A stretch of DNA of 64,000 nt from Plumapathes pennacea. Its lineage: Eukaryota; Cnidaria; Anthozoa; Antipatharia; Myriopathidae. The position numbers and the translations under genes are program-made. The notes under the pieces were generated by a model. It worked only from the letters and a program-made list of their open reading frames with translations. It was not told the origin of the DNA and did no database searches. Below, in pieces: positions 1 to 18,619 of the stretch (position 1 is its first letter; every line of letters starts with the position of its first letter). The stretch is from assembly GCA_964036295.1 (NCBI GenBank), contig OZ038470.1:10135078-10199077 (forward strand), read 5' to 3'.

Positions 1-19
1 GGCCTTTTACTTAATCACA

Positions 20-345
20 TTGGCGAACGAGGAATTGAAATCTACCGAAATTTCCATTTCGCGCCAGAAATACCCAATCCTGTGGAAGGTGAAGACCCAA
101 TTCCAGGTGAAGATCGGAACAGCTACGTTACTGTGGTGGGAAAATTTGATGCTTATTTTACGAAGCGCGACCCACTTGAAGAGAGAGCCAGGACAAAGTT
201 TCGACTCGTGGGTCAATACTGTTAGAGAACGTGCTAACGAATGCAAGTTCCCAAAGGAGTTCCATGAACAGGCCATCAGAGATAAGATTACCTTCTCATG
301 TACAGAAGACCATTCAAAACTAAAGCTGTATGATCAAGGTGCAAC
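20..345 (+). pseudogene. Gag capsid-like remnant of the Ty3/Gypsy element
   Basis: This frame encodes a stretch resembling the C-terminal half of retrotransposon capsid. Its core reads FDSWVNTVRERANECKF and is followed by an IRDKI segment, a pattern typical of Gypsy Gag. The capsid frame is lost around 331-345: the zinc knuckle that should follow directly is in another frame, whose upstream reading is closed by a TGA at 331-333. The N-terminal part of Gag is not visible and may be off the window. The assignment is by motif style only, so moderate confidence. Confidence 0.6.
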
Positions 346-1620
346 TTCTCTTGTAAGAAGTATTGCCCAGCAGCAAAACGTACCTGTGAGAACTGCCACA
401 AGATTGGGCACTATTCTATTGTTTGCCGTAGCTCCAACAAAACCCACATCAGTCAAGTAGGCCATACCTATATGCCCCAACACCAGTATGATACACCAGT
501 GTTGGAGACAGCACCTACTTTCATTGGCAGTGTCACAGATAATGCTGATGACAACAGACAACCTATGGATCCAGGGTGGCACATTAAGTTGCACTCTGGA
601 AATGAAGAACTCACCTGGTGCATCGACACTGGTGCCCAGGTATCTGTCATCCCTGACTCAGCTTACAAGCCCTCGTATGGCAAGCTATCAGTGCTTGACA
701 GGAAGTTACTCGAAGCTGGAGATGCGAAATTGGACACCGTTGGATGCGTGGAGATGAACTTAAGTCATGGTCACACCCTGGTCAAGGAGAAAGTGTATGT
801 TGTCAGAGGAACAACCAAGCTACTCCTTGGTGTTCCTGCCATCCGCAGTTTGGGACTTATCCATGAAATGCCAGGAACCTACACCATAAGAATTGTCCAG
901 TTGAAGACACCACCATCTTGTCTTCGGTCAAAGGAAGTTGTTGTGAAAGCCTACCCAAAGCTGTTTACTGGGCTCGGCCAACTCAAAGGTGAACACACTA
1001 TCCGACTGAAAGAGGATGCAAAGCCTTTCTGCCTCATCTCTCTTCGAAGAGTGCCTTTTCCACTACTTGGGAAACTGGAAAAAGAGATCACCCGTTTGTC
1101 ATTCCTTGACGTCATTGAGCCAGTTGAGGAACCCACTGAATGGTGTGCACCAATTGTCGTTGTCCCAAAACCAAATGGAGACATACGAATGTGTGTAGAT
1201 TTAACAAGGCTAAACCAAACTGTGAAAAGGGAACACTACCAAATGCCAACTGTAGAAAGCACTTTCGGAAGCATTGAGGATGGTGCAGTGTACTCAAAGC
1301 TAGATGCCAACTCTGGATTCCACCAGGTACTCCTAGACCTTGACAGTAGGCAGCTTACCACTTTCATCACTCCCTTTGGTAGATTTATGTTCAAACGGTT
1401 ACCGTATGGAATTTCCTCAGCTCCTGAGTACTACCAGAAACGGATGATGCAAGTCCTGAAGGGCCTGCCTGGTGTAAAATGCCTTGTTAACGACATCCTA
1501 GTGATCGGTCGCAATCAAGCAGAGCATGATGAGCGGTTGAGAGCAGTGCCTGACCGCCTACTGCAAGAAGGGATAACGCTCAATCTGGACAAGTGCATGT
1601 TCTCTGTTACAAAACTCTAG
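340..1620 (+). pseudogene. Zinc knuckle, retropepsin and reverse transcriptase part of Gypsy gag-pol
   Basis: A CCHC knuckle of the CX2CX4HX4C type is encoded at 385-426. It is in frame with the following protease, whose catalytic triplet lies in the DTGA motif at 624-635. The reverse transcriptase follows with the usual fingers and palm blocks (a VPKPNGDIRMCVDLTRLN-like segment near 1167-1215 and the FG/PYGISSAPE block near 1375-1425). The metal-binding box, normally YxDD, reads LVNDI here; the codon at 1489-1491 is AAC, so the first aspartate is replaced. The frame ends at a TAG at 1618-1620, although homology continues directly past it. The copy is inactive. Confidence 0.85.
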
Positions 1621-2547
1621 TATCTTGGACAGATCATCGATGGTCAGGGAATCCGCAAAGATCCCTCGAAAGTCCAAGCCATTGTCAACTTTCCCGAACC
1701 GAATGACGTCACAGAACTTAGGCGATTCCTTGGCATGGTGAACCAATTGATGAAGTTTTGCCCTGACTTGGCTGAGCACACGAAACTCCTGCGAGACTTG
1801 CTGAGAACGGATACTGCGTGGCTCTGGGGTCCACAGCAAGCAGCTGCCTTTAGCTACCTCAAACAAGAGCTGGCCTCAGACCATGTCCTGTCAATTTACA
1901 ACTCAGAGCGCGAAACTGTCGTCTCTGCGAATGCCAGCAGCTATGGTTTAGGAGCAGTCCTCCTCCAGAAGCAGCCTTCGGGTGAGCTTAAACCCGTCGC
2001 ATATGCCAGCCGGTCAATGACAAATACTGAACGCCGATATGCACAGATTGAAAAGGAAACTTTGGCTTTAACCTGGGCTCTGGAACATTGGCGAGACTAC
2101 CTGATCGGCATGCCCAAGATCAAAGTAGAGACAGATCACAAAGCACTTGTACCATTGTTCACTACAAAGCTAATTGATGAACTCTCAGTAAGGATTCAAA
2201 GGTTCCGCATGCGCGTAATGCAGTTCAACATTACCGTGGAACATGTCCCAGGCAAGTCCCTGCACACTGCCGATGCACTTTCTCGGAAACCCCAGACACC
2301 ATCAGACAACTCTGGTGATTTAGAAGCTGAATCAGATGCGTTTGTGGCCACAGTAATGGTGACATTGCCAACATCGGACAAGCGCCTCGACGAAATCAGA
2401 TGTGAATTGAAGAAAGATGACACACTGAAAGTTGTAATGCAGTATGTGCAGGACGGATGGCCAACTCACAAGCGCAAAGTGTATGAGCCAGTTAGAAAAT
2501 ACTGGAATGGGAAAGGCAACCTCAGTATCCATACAACTTACTTCTGA
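1621..2547 (+). pseudogene. Reverse transcriptase C-terminus and RNase H part of Gypsy pol
   Basis: Continues in the same frame after the TAG at 1618-1620, beginning with a YLGQIIDGQGI block, the thumb/connection region of Gypsy reverse transcriptases. RNase H is recognised by AYASRSMTNTERRYAQIEKE near 2000-2060, TDHKALVPL near 2130-2155 and a HTADALSR segment near 2263-2287. The first RNase H acidic residue appears altered: the block near 1921-1950 reads VSANASSYGLGAVL, where an aspartate is usual before AS. The frame closes at 2545-2547, before the integrase, so a frame change separates the two. Confidence 0.85.
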
Positions 2548-3590
2548 GAGGAAGAAGATTAGTCATTCCAGAAGCACTCAGACAGAACGTTCTGAGATAC
2601 CTCCATGATGCCCACCAAGGTATCACGAAGACGCGTGAAAATGCAGCCTCTTCTGTTTGGTGGCCAGGGCTCTCAAGTGACATCCAGAACATGGTGCAAA
2701 ACTGCAACACATGCTCCAAGTATCGAACAGAACGAATTGAGCCTATGAAAGGCACGCCTTTCCCCAACAGACCATGGGGCAAGGTGGCAGCAGATTTTTC
2801 CAGCATAAAGGACACAACTACCTTCTCGTTGTGGACTACTACTCGCGTGATGTCGAGATATGCCTGGTATCCCGAAGTGTCAGTACAGCTGAGACCATCC
2901 TGAAAATGAAGAAAATATCCAGCAAGCATGGCATCTGCGATACTCTGTTTTCAGACAATGGACCTCAGTTCGGTTCTGATGAATTTAAGCAGTTTGCAGC
3001 TCAGTGGGGATTTGAGCATGTCACACCATCCCCGCTCTATGCACAGTCCAATGGCGAGGTTGAAAGAGCCGTGCGGACCATGAAAGCCAAACTGAACAAG
3101 TGTGATGATGAGTACCTGGCCCTCTTGTCCTATCCCCTTCACAACGGGTACTCTCCTGCACAGCTAAGCATGGGTCGCAAACTAAGATCACGTGTGCCCT
3201 GCCATCCAGACGAACTGCTGCCCAAACTACCTGACTATGATGAACTGTGCAGGAGTGAGAGGAAATACAGAGAGAAGATAGCACATGATTACGTTTACAG
3301 ACACAGAGTTATGGAGTGTGAACAACTTTCACCAGGAGACCGCGTCTGGATACCAGATCTGCGTACAGAAGGCTCAGTGGTGAAACATCATGATGCACCA
3401 AGGTCAGTGGTAATCCAGATATCTAGAAGTACTGTCAGAAGAAACCGTCGCATGACTCGGAGACTACCCCGGACCTGCCATCCAGCCAACGGTAAATGCC
3501 AGCGAACCATCGCGCCCTTATCATGCGACTGTACCCGCCATACCAGAGACTTCATCTGATAGTGAGCCTGAAGCAGGACCTCTAGCAGCA
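2548..3590 (+). pseudogene. Integrase part of Gypsy pol
   Basis: A HHCC zinc-binding N-terminus is visible around 2600-2720, with a YLHDAHQ segment and a later NCNTC pair. The catalytic core follows with VVDYYSRDVEI near 2833-2865, LFSDNGPQF near 2946-2972 and a conserved glutamate in NGEVERAV near 3050-3075, matching the DDE triad. The HHCC part and the core lie in different frames, with the shift near 2810, so the domain is broken. A basic C-terminal tail follows. No chromodomain was recognised. Confidence 0.85.
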
Positions 3591-3827
3591 ACCCAGGAAG
3601 CTCTCCCAGAGGGGCAATTGGAACCTGATGGGCATTTGGAACCTGCTACACCTGTGGAGCAACGGCGTTCCGAGCGGCTACGCAGACCACCAAGAAGATA
3701 TGTAGAGGAGTGCTGATCTTGAAGGAATCCCAAAGAACTATCTGTGTTCGCTTCCAAAAGCATTGTTGATTTTCGTTTAGCTTTGAACTGTGGACTACAG
3801 TTGAACAATATGCCTAAAGCTATTTGT

Positions 3828-3985
3828 TGAAAAAAAAAAGAAGAAAAAAGGGAGATGTAGTATAAGGACTGCCTTGTAATCACCCGCGACGCATGCGCAG
3901 AGGAGATTAAAACATGGCGTGTTGACTCGTTCCTGCTTGCTAACAAAAGCATACACAACACTGGGGCCTTGGAGGTTACTGTACA
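3828..3985 (+). repeat. Polypurine tract and short 3' LTR of the Gypsy element
   Basis: A purine-only run ends at 3855 (AAGAAAAAAGGGAGA), the normal primer for plus-strand synthesis. It is immediately followed at 3856 by TGTAGTATAAGG, the expected TG start of an LTR. A TACA at 3982-3985 gives matching TGTA/TACA ends and an LTR of about 130 bp. The left LTR is outside the window, so the right border is a best guess. Confidence 0.6.
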
Positions 3986-5970
3986 CGTATTATGACTGTA
4001 AATTTTTACTTTAATCATGTCTTTTTGAACTTGAACAGGTTCCTCAGCAAATCCTGGTCAGCCTGAAATGTACGAAAGTTAAACTCTATTAATAAAATGT
4101 ACCGATTTGTTTTTTATCCTTGTACATTGTTTGTGGTATAAAAAGGCCAGATAGAGGACAAATGAGAAAATAGAACCCAGCTTGTAAATTGATATTCATT
4201 TCATACGTAGATTTGCTTTTGAGCGGTGTGTTACAGAAGAGATTTCCACTATTTTACTATATCTTTTATGGATTATATTTTGGGTAATATTTAGTATTTG
4301 TTATTTACTCACTCGATTATTTAGATCAACAGCACAGTGTAATTTTAATACTAGTTACCTTTATTTACACTCTAGGCAAACGTGAGTAGAGTTATCATTA
4401 CAATATCCACCTGCTACTGGTACTAATTCCCTTAATACAAATAATCTTATACCTTTTGGCCACATAACTGGCCGGGGTTTTGCAAGTGTTTGCTACCTGG
4501 ATTAGTTTTACTAAGTCTAGCGTAAAATTAGAATTAACCTTATCGTTTAGCTGGTACCTGTCCTGGAAAGTGTGAAAACCAGTGAGTTGTTTACGACTAA
4601 GCCCGCCTGCCTGGTTCTGCGTCACTACGTAATGTTGATTTTCTAATATTCGTTGTTATGTACTTTTACTGGTTTTTACTATTTGAGACTTTATAACTTT
4701 TACACTAGATAGTAGCCCGCAATTTACTTTACCACTGCTCTTAAATTTATGTTATTCCGTATACGATGAATAGGTTTAAAAGGCTAAAGTTAAGGTTTTT
4801 CGTAGGCGTATCTTATTGCACACCTGCTGCTCCGTAGTCAAACTTTGAAAATTTTCTGGGGAAGTATGCCCCCAGACCCCCCTAGTGGGGAGCGCCTCCG
4901 GCGCTCAAATAGTCCCTTTGTGCGTACAGTTACAAAATCGCACGCTACGCCCCTGGTTCGATGAATTTGACTGTTTGGTGAAGAATTCACGTTTCCATTG
5001 ATCTGAATGTTCATGAATTTGGGATGTTCAATGAATTAGAGATGAGACGAATTTAAAAGTCGATGAATTTATTGATTCTAATTTTGACCTCAATCAAGCG
5101 TCATAGATATGTGTAAAAAATGAGTCGAGATTTACAAAAACGCGAGTCCAGATTAATGAAATTTGAGTCGAGAATTTTGCACGGTGTGTGAGTCGAGATT
5201 TTGCACGGTGCGAGTCGAGATACGCTGACCAGTTTTAACGCTGTCTCATCCGTATGCGACTGTGCAAAAAATAATGGCGCTTCTTTTCACTGGCAAGATT
5301 TATAGAGACTTCGGAGAGACAGTTAAGTTCAGCATCCTATGACACTTCAGAATTCTCAATTCGCTGCCTTGATGAATACGAGAGGACGCTGTCGATATTG
5401 TTATCAAGGTTTGTGGAGACGAGGTCTACAATGCTAAAAGAGAGTTTGTATGGGAAACTACGAATGACCTGACTATAGGCTCAAAGTGCTGAAATACAAT
5501 TTTTTACAATAACACGTCAGTTTCTCGCTTTGTGATTGGCTAATTTTCATTATCAATAAGAGGACAGACACAAAATCGAGTGCTGACGACAGTGATTTGG
5601 ACGAAGAAGGTGAATTCAGCTTCAATTTTACCTCAGTTCTTGCAAAAGCGACATTCGGCATTTGAAGTAGAGAACCAGAAGTGTTCAGAGGCGAATTTCC
5701 TTGAGCTTTGTCTTGAAATTGTCGAGAAAACCGCAGCAGAAAAGCGTCTAGTTTCATTTCTTTTCATCCTCTTTGACAAAATTTTATTTTGCACGCGCGA
5801 AATGCTCACGTCAAACTGTCACTTTTTGGCCAATGAAATGTCTTGAATTTCAACCTCGACCAATTAGAAAGCGGGAAAAGTTGTTGACAACATTTCGGTC
5901 AAATAGAACAAAATCCAGTTTTCTTGCGTGTTTTCCCCGCGACGTCGCTTGAGTTTTGTTATTGTAAAAA

Positions 5971-6098
5971 ACAAATTGACGCCAGATTTTTATGTGTCTC
6001 GGCGAAGCGCCTCGTGGACCCACAACTTTTTGACAATGTTATGACGCGTTTCATGATCAATAAGAGGACAGACACATAAAAAACTGACGTCAATTTGT
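5971..6098. repeat. Short fold-back (MITE-like) element, 128 bp
   Basis: The left end (ACAAATTGACGCCAGATTTT, continuing to TATGTGTCT) is the near-perfect reverse complement of the right end (AGACACATAAAAAACTGACG, continuing to TCAATTTGT). The inner part is found inverted at about 42110-42205, and a half copy lies at about 5545-5590. This shows a dispersed non-autonomous family with terminal inverted repeats of about 27 bp. Confidence 0.65.
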
Positions 6099-6368
6099 TA
6101 AATAGAAGTGCTTACTTACCCGCTTTGTGTGTGTTATTTCTTGTGTTTTAAGTAAGTCTTTCACTACAAGAGTTTTTAGCCGAACAATTTAATTTTTTAA
6201 CAAAGTTTTAGCCGAATAATATAGTATTTAACAATTTTTTTTGTATATAATTACTAGTAGTTACAATTTATAACTATTGTTTATATTAATAAGTTATTTA
6301 TAGTATTAGTTTAGCTATTAATTTAGGTAAATATCTTTGAAAAGCCCGAACAGGGAAAGGTAATAAAG

Positions 6369-6450
6369 GATGTATGTATGTATGTATGTATGTATGTATG
6401 TATGTATGTATGTATGTATGTATGTATGTATGTTTGTATATATGTATGTA
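6369..6450. repeat. (ATGT)n microsatellite
   Basis: Tetranucleotide array of about 20 units, pure for the first 60 bp and then interrupted by TTTG and TATA variants. It produces apparent reading frames of repeated codons on both strands that should not be taken as genes. Confidence 0.95.
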
Positions 6451-6907
6451 ACTCTTGAGTGGAAATATACACCCTTAATTTGTGTCATAATCAAGTTCAA
6501 CTGTAGCAAGGAGGTCGATATAAGAAGCGCAATTGCTGGAGATTCTTGACGCAAGTCATCGCGGAGCGAGCCAGCGAGTGCTGGCTGCTGGATCGGAGCG
6601 GATTTTCTATCAACGCCGAATTTGAAAAGAAAACCTCTGCAGTCAGGGTACACAAAACTTTTCACTTCTAACTGATAACAATAAAAAAAGGACTAGGAAC
6701 AGAAAGACTGAAGACCGTTTCTCGTAGTGGCGAACCAGCCAGCCAGACAGACCGAGACATTTACAGAGAAAAAAGCAAAGAATTTCCGAGTGGAAGGTCA
6801 ACAAGCTGAGTCAAGGTTTTCAGTAGTTGTAGATTTCAGTTGACCGACAAATCAAAAGTTGCTTTGTTCCGTCGGCAGAAAGTCAGGCCGACCGACAGGT
6901 CGGCAAC

Positions 6908-6915
6908 TATAAAAG
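6908..6915 (+). promoter_or_regulatory. Candidate TATA box upstream of beta-catenin
   Basis: The string TATAAAAG fits the canonical TATA box. It lies about 770 bp upstream of the strong donor site at 7679 and 3.1 kb upstream of the beta-catenin start codon. A link to beta-catenin is inferred from position only; the box could belong to a repeat. Confidence 0.3.
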
Positions 6916-7599
6916 GACCACGGCTTTCCGCTGTTGGATGATTACGGGTCAGCAGAGTTCCTCGCTTTTTGTGCAATTTTTTCCGTCAATGCAACGAGTC
7001 AATTTTATACCGATTGTAGCTGGCCTGGGGAACCAAGCAATATACTGATTACACAAACTAAAAATAAACTTGACTTTATCTAATACAAATGTCTTCAACT
7101 AAAGGTTTCTGTTTGCAATTGGCTAATGTAGGTCCGCAGCTTTTGAAAGAAGTCAGAGCGGAACAATGAATAGTTTATTGACTTTACCGTGCAAAATCCT
7201 TTCGAACGCCAACTGTTTCTGTGGAAAGGTCATAAAGTATTTCTGGGTGGAGCCGAAAACGTCCCATGGGAATATTACAATACAATAGATGTCAAATTCT
7301 TCTGTCATTAAACATAAGCAACCTCGGATAAATTTACCATCCTTGTTTAGCATATATCTTCGAGCGATAAAATAGAAATAAACGGCTGTTCGATGAACGA
7401 AGACACCATAAAGTTTCTTATCAACATGACCGTTGGTTGTTTGCTGTGATTTGATGAAGTGCTGATTAAATTTTCGCTTGATTCCGGCGACCAAACCCAT
7501 TCGCCTGAATTGTTGATTGCATTCTTTGTGTTGGATGATTGACAGCTGCTTATCAAATCGAACCCACGCTAGCTCGCTCACACAACACCCAGAGACGTT

Positions 7600-9128
7600 T
7601 CAGATTTATCATCTTTTCGTAGTTTTACGGAAGGGCAGCCACTGGAAAATAGTAATCTCGAGAAAAAAGCTCCGAGAGGTAAGTAAGCAATCAGTGAATT
7701 CTCGATTTGAAGAACTGGAAGCGATCAGCAATCGAACAAACTCATGAAGTTCATGTATTCGGGCGCCATGTTTTTGCTGAACGCAGTATTGTTTGTAGTT
7801 TTGAGTTTACAGGTCGTTCCCAAACTGAAAGTGGAAGTTCATTGTCGCTGTTTGAGAAGAGTAGAGCATTTTATTCTGTTTCGTTGCTGCTTAGCTTTCT
7901 CAAAGAAATATTTGTGTGGCCTGAGATGCGAGAATGGACGATCACTCAAACAATGGAACCGCGGCTGTCGGACACAAGAATTTTTGTCGGCGCTTTCGAG
8001 TTGTTTCTTGTTTTTCTTCCGCAAATTAGTCCTTTAATACTCCGCCTGTGAACCGAAAGGTTTACGATTGTGCCACAATGTCGGCAAAATGGAGGTCAAT
8101 CACGTTCTGTCCGAAATCAAATGCTCGGCTAAACGAGCATATGAACACCACAATATTAAACCGAAAGCGAGTATAAGTCCTCAAAACTATTCAACCCAGA
8201 TCGCTTTCCACATACAGATTCGTTCTCTCAAAAAGATTTCTTTCTAAATAACGAGGGTTAAAACTTTTGTTTAACGATGAGTTCTTGCTGTGCAAGGCGG
8301 GTAAGACATTTTATTGTATTATTTTTTACGACGGCTGTTTCAATAGGTAAAATTAAAGCGTGTTTTTTTGCTCATAGATGCGTTCTCTTGATGCACTTTC
8401 TCTGTCCTGTTTTTCTTGGGTTATATAAAATAGATCGGAATTTGGTAAGCCTCTAAGCTGTAAGCAATACACAAGGTTGTTTGTTTCGAACGCTCTTCGT
8501 TTTGTTTCGACATTAGCTTCGCCAACGCAGGAATAGATGCCCGAATTACAGCGAGTGGTAACATTTGAATTCTCTCTTTTTGGTTTGTTAGTGACTCAAT
8601 ACCTTGTATTCTATTTTCTGTTACTGTCACTTGTAACATTAGCTACACATCGTCGCTGTTTAATTAAATTGTCGAGTACGTAGTTCGTACACGGAACAGA
8701 AACAACAAATTCGCAGTTCGACTAAAGTCAGTCTCACCAAAAATCTCATCGTCTTGTAGGGTCCGACCTATAGATGCTGTAAAGAGCGTGAAAAAGGTAA
8801 GACATGTTGAACGGTGCTTCGTTTATTGATAGAATGTGAAGAGAACTAGCTATGCCGACGTACTAAAAATGTCATTGGAAAGAACACTGGAAAATTGTTC
8901 GATTAATTATCGTCCAATTCTTTTAGCATGACGTTTGCGATGTTTGCTTTACAGGAGAATATAACGTCAGCCCTATTCCGTTAATGGCAGTCACGTCTTG
9001 AGGTCGTTGTGTTCAGACCCGAGTGTGCTGGAAGCGAATAGTATATAAAGACCTTGTTATTTTCGTTTGTACAGGTTTTGAAGTTCCTTTGTTCAGCATC
9101 ATTTTGTCTGGGCATTTATCTTCGCAAG
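7600..9128 (+). other. Possible alternative 5' non-coding exons of beta-catenin
   Basis: Four donor-like sites suggest leader exons: CCGAGAG|GTAAGTAA (donor at 7679), GGCGG|GTAAGAC (donor at 8301), an acceptor/donor pair bounding 8760-8796 (TTGTAG before, AAAAAG|GTAAGAC after) and another bounding 9075-9128 (GTACAG before, CGCAAG|GTAACT after). The first coding exon starts with an acceptor at 9993-9994, only 8 bp before the ATG, so an upstream leader exon must exist. Which of these is used cannot be told from sequence alone. A TATATAA string lies at about 9042. Confidence 0.3.
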
Positions 9129-9785
9129 GTAACTTTTGATTTTAAACTGTGCCATCAAATGCTCACTTTGAGGGAAATGCAGTGTGTGGTGAAAGGGAGA
9201 GGAACTTATTTTAATGTTACGGTGGTTGATTTGTTTTTGATTAGATCGTTTTTGAACAAGTTTTCCTGTGAGCGTAACAATCTTCGTGAAATTGTTCTGC
9301 TGAAAATTATCTGTATAACATGCACCCTGATACCACACTCTGTATTCAGTGATGTTAATTTTCTTTAAACTTTGCTTTGAAAAACAGTTATTGCATATTT
9401 TAATTTGCTGTTTAATTTTTGTTTTACATGTTTTCTGTGCATAACTCGCGTGTTTTGCGACAGAAACGATGTATGGATGCAAGTTAAGCTTAATGCCTGC
9501 ATACATTTCACAGTAAATCAAACAATTCCAGGATATATGCAATTTCAGGAATTTCACCATAGTGGGCTGTACTCTTGACACATTTTGGTCATGCACAAGT
9601 TAAATACAGAGTCATTTTCAATTTTTCTTTGTTTGAAATTTGATATACTTTATCGTGATGATAGGTCACAGTTGCAGTAAAGTAGTGTTGATATTTGTGT
9701 GACAGTGATATTTTCAAGTTACAGTGTCTATATTGGGGAAAGAGTTGCAGGCATCACAGCACACTTGAAACATCAAATCAATCCC

Positions 9786-9812
9786 ATATATATATATATA
9801 TATATATATATA
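9786..9812. repeat. (TA)n microsatellite
   Basis: About 13 TA units. It lies about 30 bp left of the SINE-like remnant, near what would be that element's tail. Confidence 0.85.
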
Positions 9813-9834
9813 GTTTATCTTGATAAGATTTATA

Positions 9835-9945
9835 GCAATAGCCAAAGTGACTCAAATTAAGCATTTGCAAGGGCAGCCCAGAAAAATATCTGGGCTTCAA
9901 CGGGAATCAAACCCATGACCTTTGCAATACTGGTGCAACACAAAG
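9835..9945 (-). mobile_element. tRNA-derived SINE-like remnant, copy 1
   Basis: Read on the minus strand, the sequence holds a polymerase III B-box-like string GGTTTGATTCC (plus 9903-9913). It is preceded by TTGCACCAGTATTGCAAAGG and followed by a short hairpin GCCCAGATATTTTTCTGGGC. A diverged copy with the same order of blocks is present on the plus strand at about 60850-60960. A tRNA-like head with shared non-tRNA body fits a SINE. No intact A box is obvious. Confidence 0.5.
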
Positions 9946-10002
9946 CTCATTTGCAACATTTATATTGTCCTAACTCAAGTTCATTATGTTCTAGTTGGCA
10001 TC

Positions 10003-16924
<6,922 letters not shown>

Positions 16925-17710
16925 GGGGACAGGTCACCTGATTTGTTCTCGAAATGTCACTGCACAAAAACTGTCTTGGTTTTTCGAAATTTTGCCTGTG
17001 GACTGGATTGAGCTTGCGAAATAGTGTAGTTGGGTTTAGATGCTTTTTTTGACGCCCTGACCAATATACAGCATGCTGGATTCGGAAAGTGATCAAGGCA
17101 TTTGAAGTGTAGTTTCAAGTTAATTTGAAAGGCGTGTTGAGGCCGCGCTTGTACAGAGCTTTTTACAGTTGCACTCGCTTACCCGTGGGACGTTGAAGGA
17201 GCTTCTATGTGCTCTCACACGGACAAGTGCTTTTATCTGGGCTAATGTGTTTGGGTGTATTCCGAAATATGAAATATCTTGAGTAACTCACGCAGTTGCT
17301 TGCCCTGGGGAAGTTTATTCTAGACTCTTTTGAATAACTTCAGCCAGTGACACTGTTAACAGAGTATTCGACTCAGTTGAACTGAAATACTTTCTCGATC
17401 TAGCCGCTATTTCTATTCCGGAATAGGCCCAAACAAACTCACCCCAAAATGCGCATCATATACATATTGAAGTTTCTTTTCTTTTGCATCTTAGCATCTT
17501 GAGATTTTTTTCTACGTGAGCCATGTGGTGTAAATTTTGATTTTTATGTCTTTTTCTCGTATACATGTAAGCCATGATGATTCCTGTATAGTTTAATAGT
17601 TTGCAGTTATTGTGCTTTTGTAATGTAAGCATGGCCGCATGTTATTGCGAATGATCTTTGTGGGCAACGTGGAACAGCTGCACGATTAAAATGTTTCTCG
17701 CTGGATTGTT
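16925..17710 (+). other. Beta-catenin 3' UTR with a poly(A) signal candidate
   Basis: Sequence after the stop codon has no coding potential. An ATTAAA hexamer at 17685-17690 is the best polyadenylation signal in the region, giving a 3' UTR of about 0.8 kb. The true end is inferred. Confidence 0.45.
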
Positions 17711-18571
17711 AGATTCACATTTTCTCGACGTACATTCAGCTCTTCCTTTTCGAAGCGAACTACTTTGTCTTTCGAGTGTTCGACGCATTGTTCGCATTTG
17801 TGAAATATAATGAAAATAATGTCGACATTTTCAACTTTTCAAGTGCAAACGGCGCCTTACATCAAGGAATTTGTCAGTGACAGTCGCTACCAAACTTTGA
17901 GAGGCCGTCCAATACGAATAGGCCCTCGCTTAGAGATGGCATGGTTTGTAAGAAACGTTATTTGACGAAGCTCTCTCCACTGTACCATTTCACGTTAGGA
18001 GGGCAATTTTTGACACGAAAATAGATCTCGGTTCTCAGAAGAGGAATTTTCTCATGATTGGCGCATTCCAATGACGTGTCTGACTGCGTGTTTTTTCAGG
18101 TGGGGAAGGGAGTAATTGAATTACAGGGCTGACGAAATCGCCAGTTCACAAGGTTCAATGTATCTCAACGGATTGGCCTTAAAGATTTAGTAATCGTTCT
18201 CATCCTTGCAGTCATGAGGGGTCGGGAGATTTTTATAGACGGAGTCAGTTCATGATCCTGATACAACCGATTTGCTCGTGGTGTTCTCACAACCAGTGAT
18301 ACAATCATTCCCATGTGTGACAGCTCTTTTATCACTCTAGGCACGTCTGCTTTCCAATGAGCAAACTCTAATAAATGCCGTCCGGTTGTCCAACAGGTTT
18401 AATTAAAATCACAGACGCCAATTTCAAAAGAGGCACAGGCCGTTTCCGGGTCCGCACGCCTGCCACTGGAAAATTTGGCGGTTTGACTTTGTCGCAATTC
18501 TGTGCCGGAAATCGAAAAGCCCCGCGGCGCGCCTTGATCGTCGGTGGCCGCGTGACGCGAGAAGCCTGGAG
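17711..18571. other. Intergenic spacer and probable USE1 promoter
   Basis: No gene recognised. The last 200 bp (about 18370-18570) are clearly richer in G+C and CpG than the surroundings, as expected for a promoter of a constitutive gene. A short ORF at 18375-18575 within the CpG-rich stretch shows no recognisable protein features and overlaps the likely USE1 leader. Confidence 0.4.
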
Positions 18572-18619
18572 ATGAGTTATTCAAAGGGTCAGCGGTCACC
18601 GTTTTTAAAACAAAACAAG

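Larger units (their letters stand above)
1..3985 (+). mobile_element. Degenerate Ty3/Gypsy LTR retrotransposon, 5' end off the window
   Basis: The domains run capsid remnant, CCHC knuckle, aspartic protease, reverse transcriptase, RNase H, integrase, polypurine tract and 3' LTR. Integrase after RNase H is the Ty3/Gypsy order. No envelope-like ORF is seen before the LTR. The reading frame is broken several times: a frame change near 331-340, a TAG at 1618-1620, a frame change near 2510-2547, and another near 2810. The element therefore cannot make its polyprotein and is a fossil. The 5' LTR and primer-binding site would lie left of base 1. The 3' boundary at 3985 is chosen because the LTR then begins TGTA and ends TACA; without the second LTR this is uncertain. 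Confidence 0.88.
3986..6907. other. Intergenic region with dispersed repeats, no gene recognised
   Basis: I find no supported coding gene. Contents: AT-rich sequence to about 4800; a fragment at about 4840-4940 (GGGGAAGTATGCCCCCAGAC type) whose relative occurs at about 20547-20590 in a USE1 intron; direct repeats of a GAGTCGAGATTT phrase at about 5120-5220; half of a small inverted repeat at about 5545-5590 (ATCAATAAGAGGACAGACAC), repeated in full at 5971-6098; and an ATGT microsatellite. Short ORFs here look like chance readings. Confidence 0.6.

Noticed and set aside
6318..6665. Minus-strand ORF of 115 codons
   Set aside because: A large part is the (ATGT)n microsatellite read as YIHT repeats.
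7153..7581. Minus-strand ORF of 142 codons near the beta-catenin promoter
   Set aside because: The first codon is GTG; the first ATG is 27 codons inside. No domain, splice or neighbour evidence supports it. It could be a lineage-specific gene, but I cannot support it.
9054..9596. ORFs on both strands of about 100-165 codons
   Set aside because: They overlap each other, lie in AT-rich sequence before the first beta-catenin coding exon and show no recognisable features.
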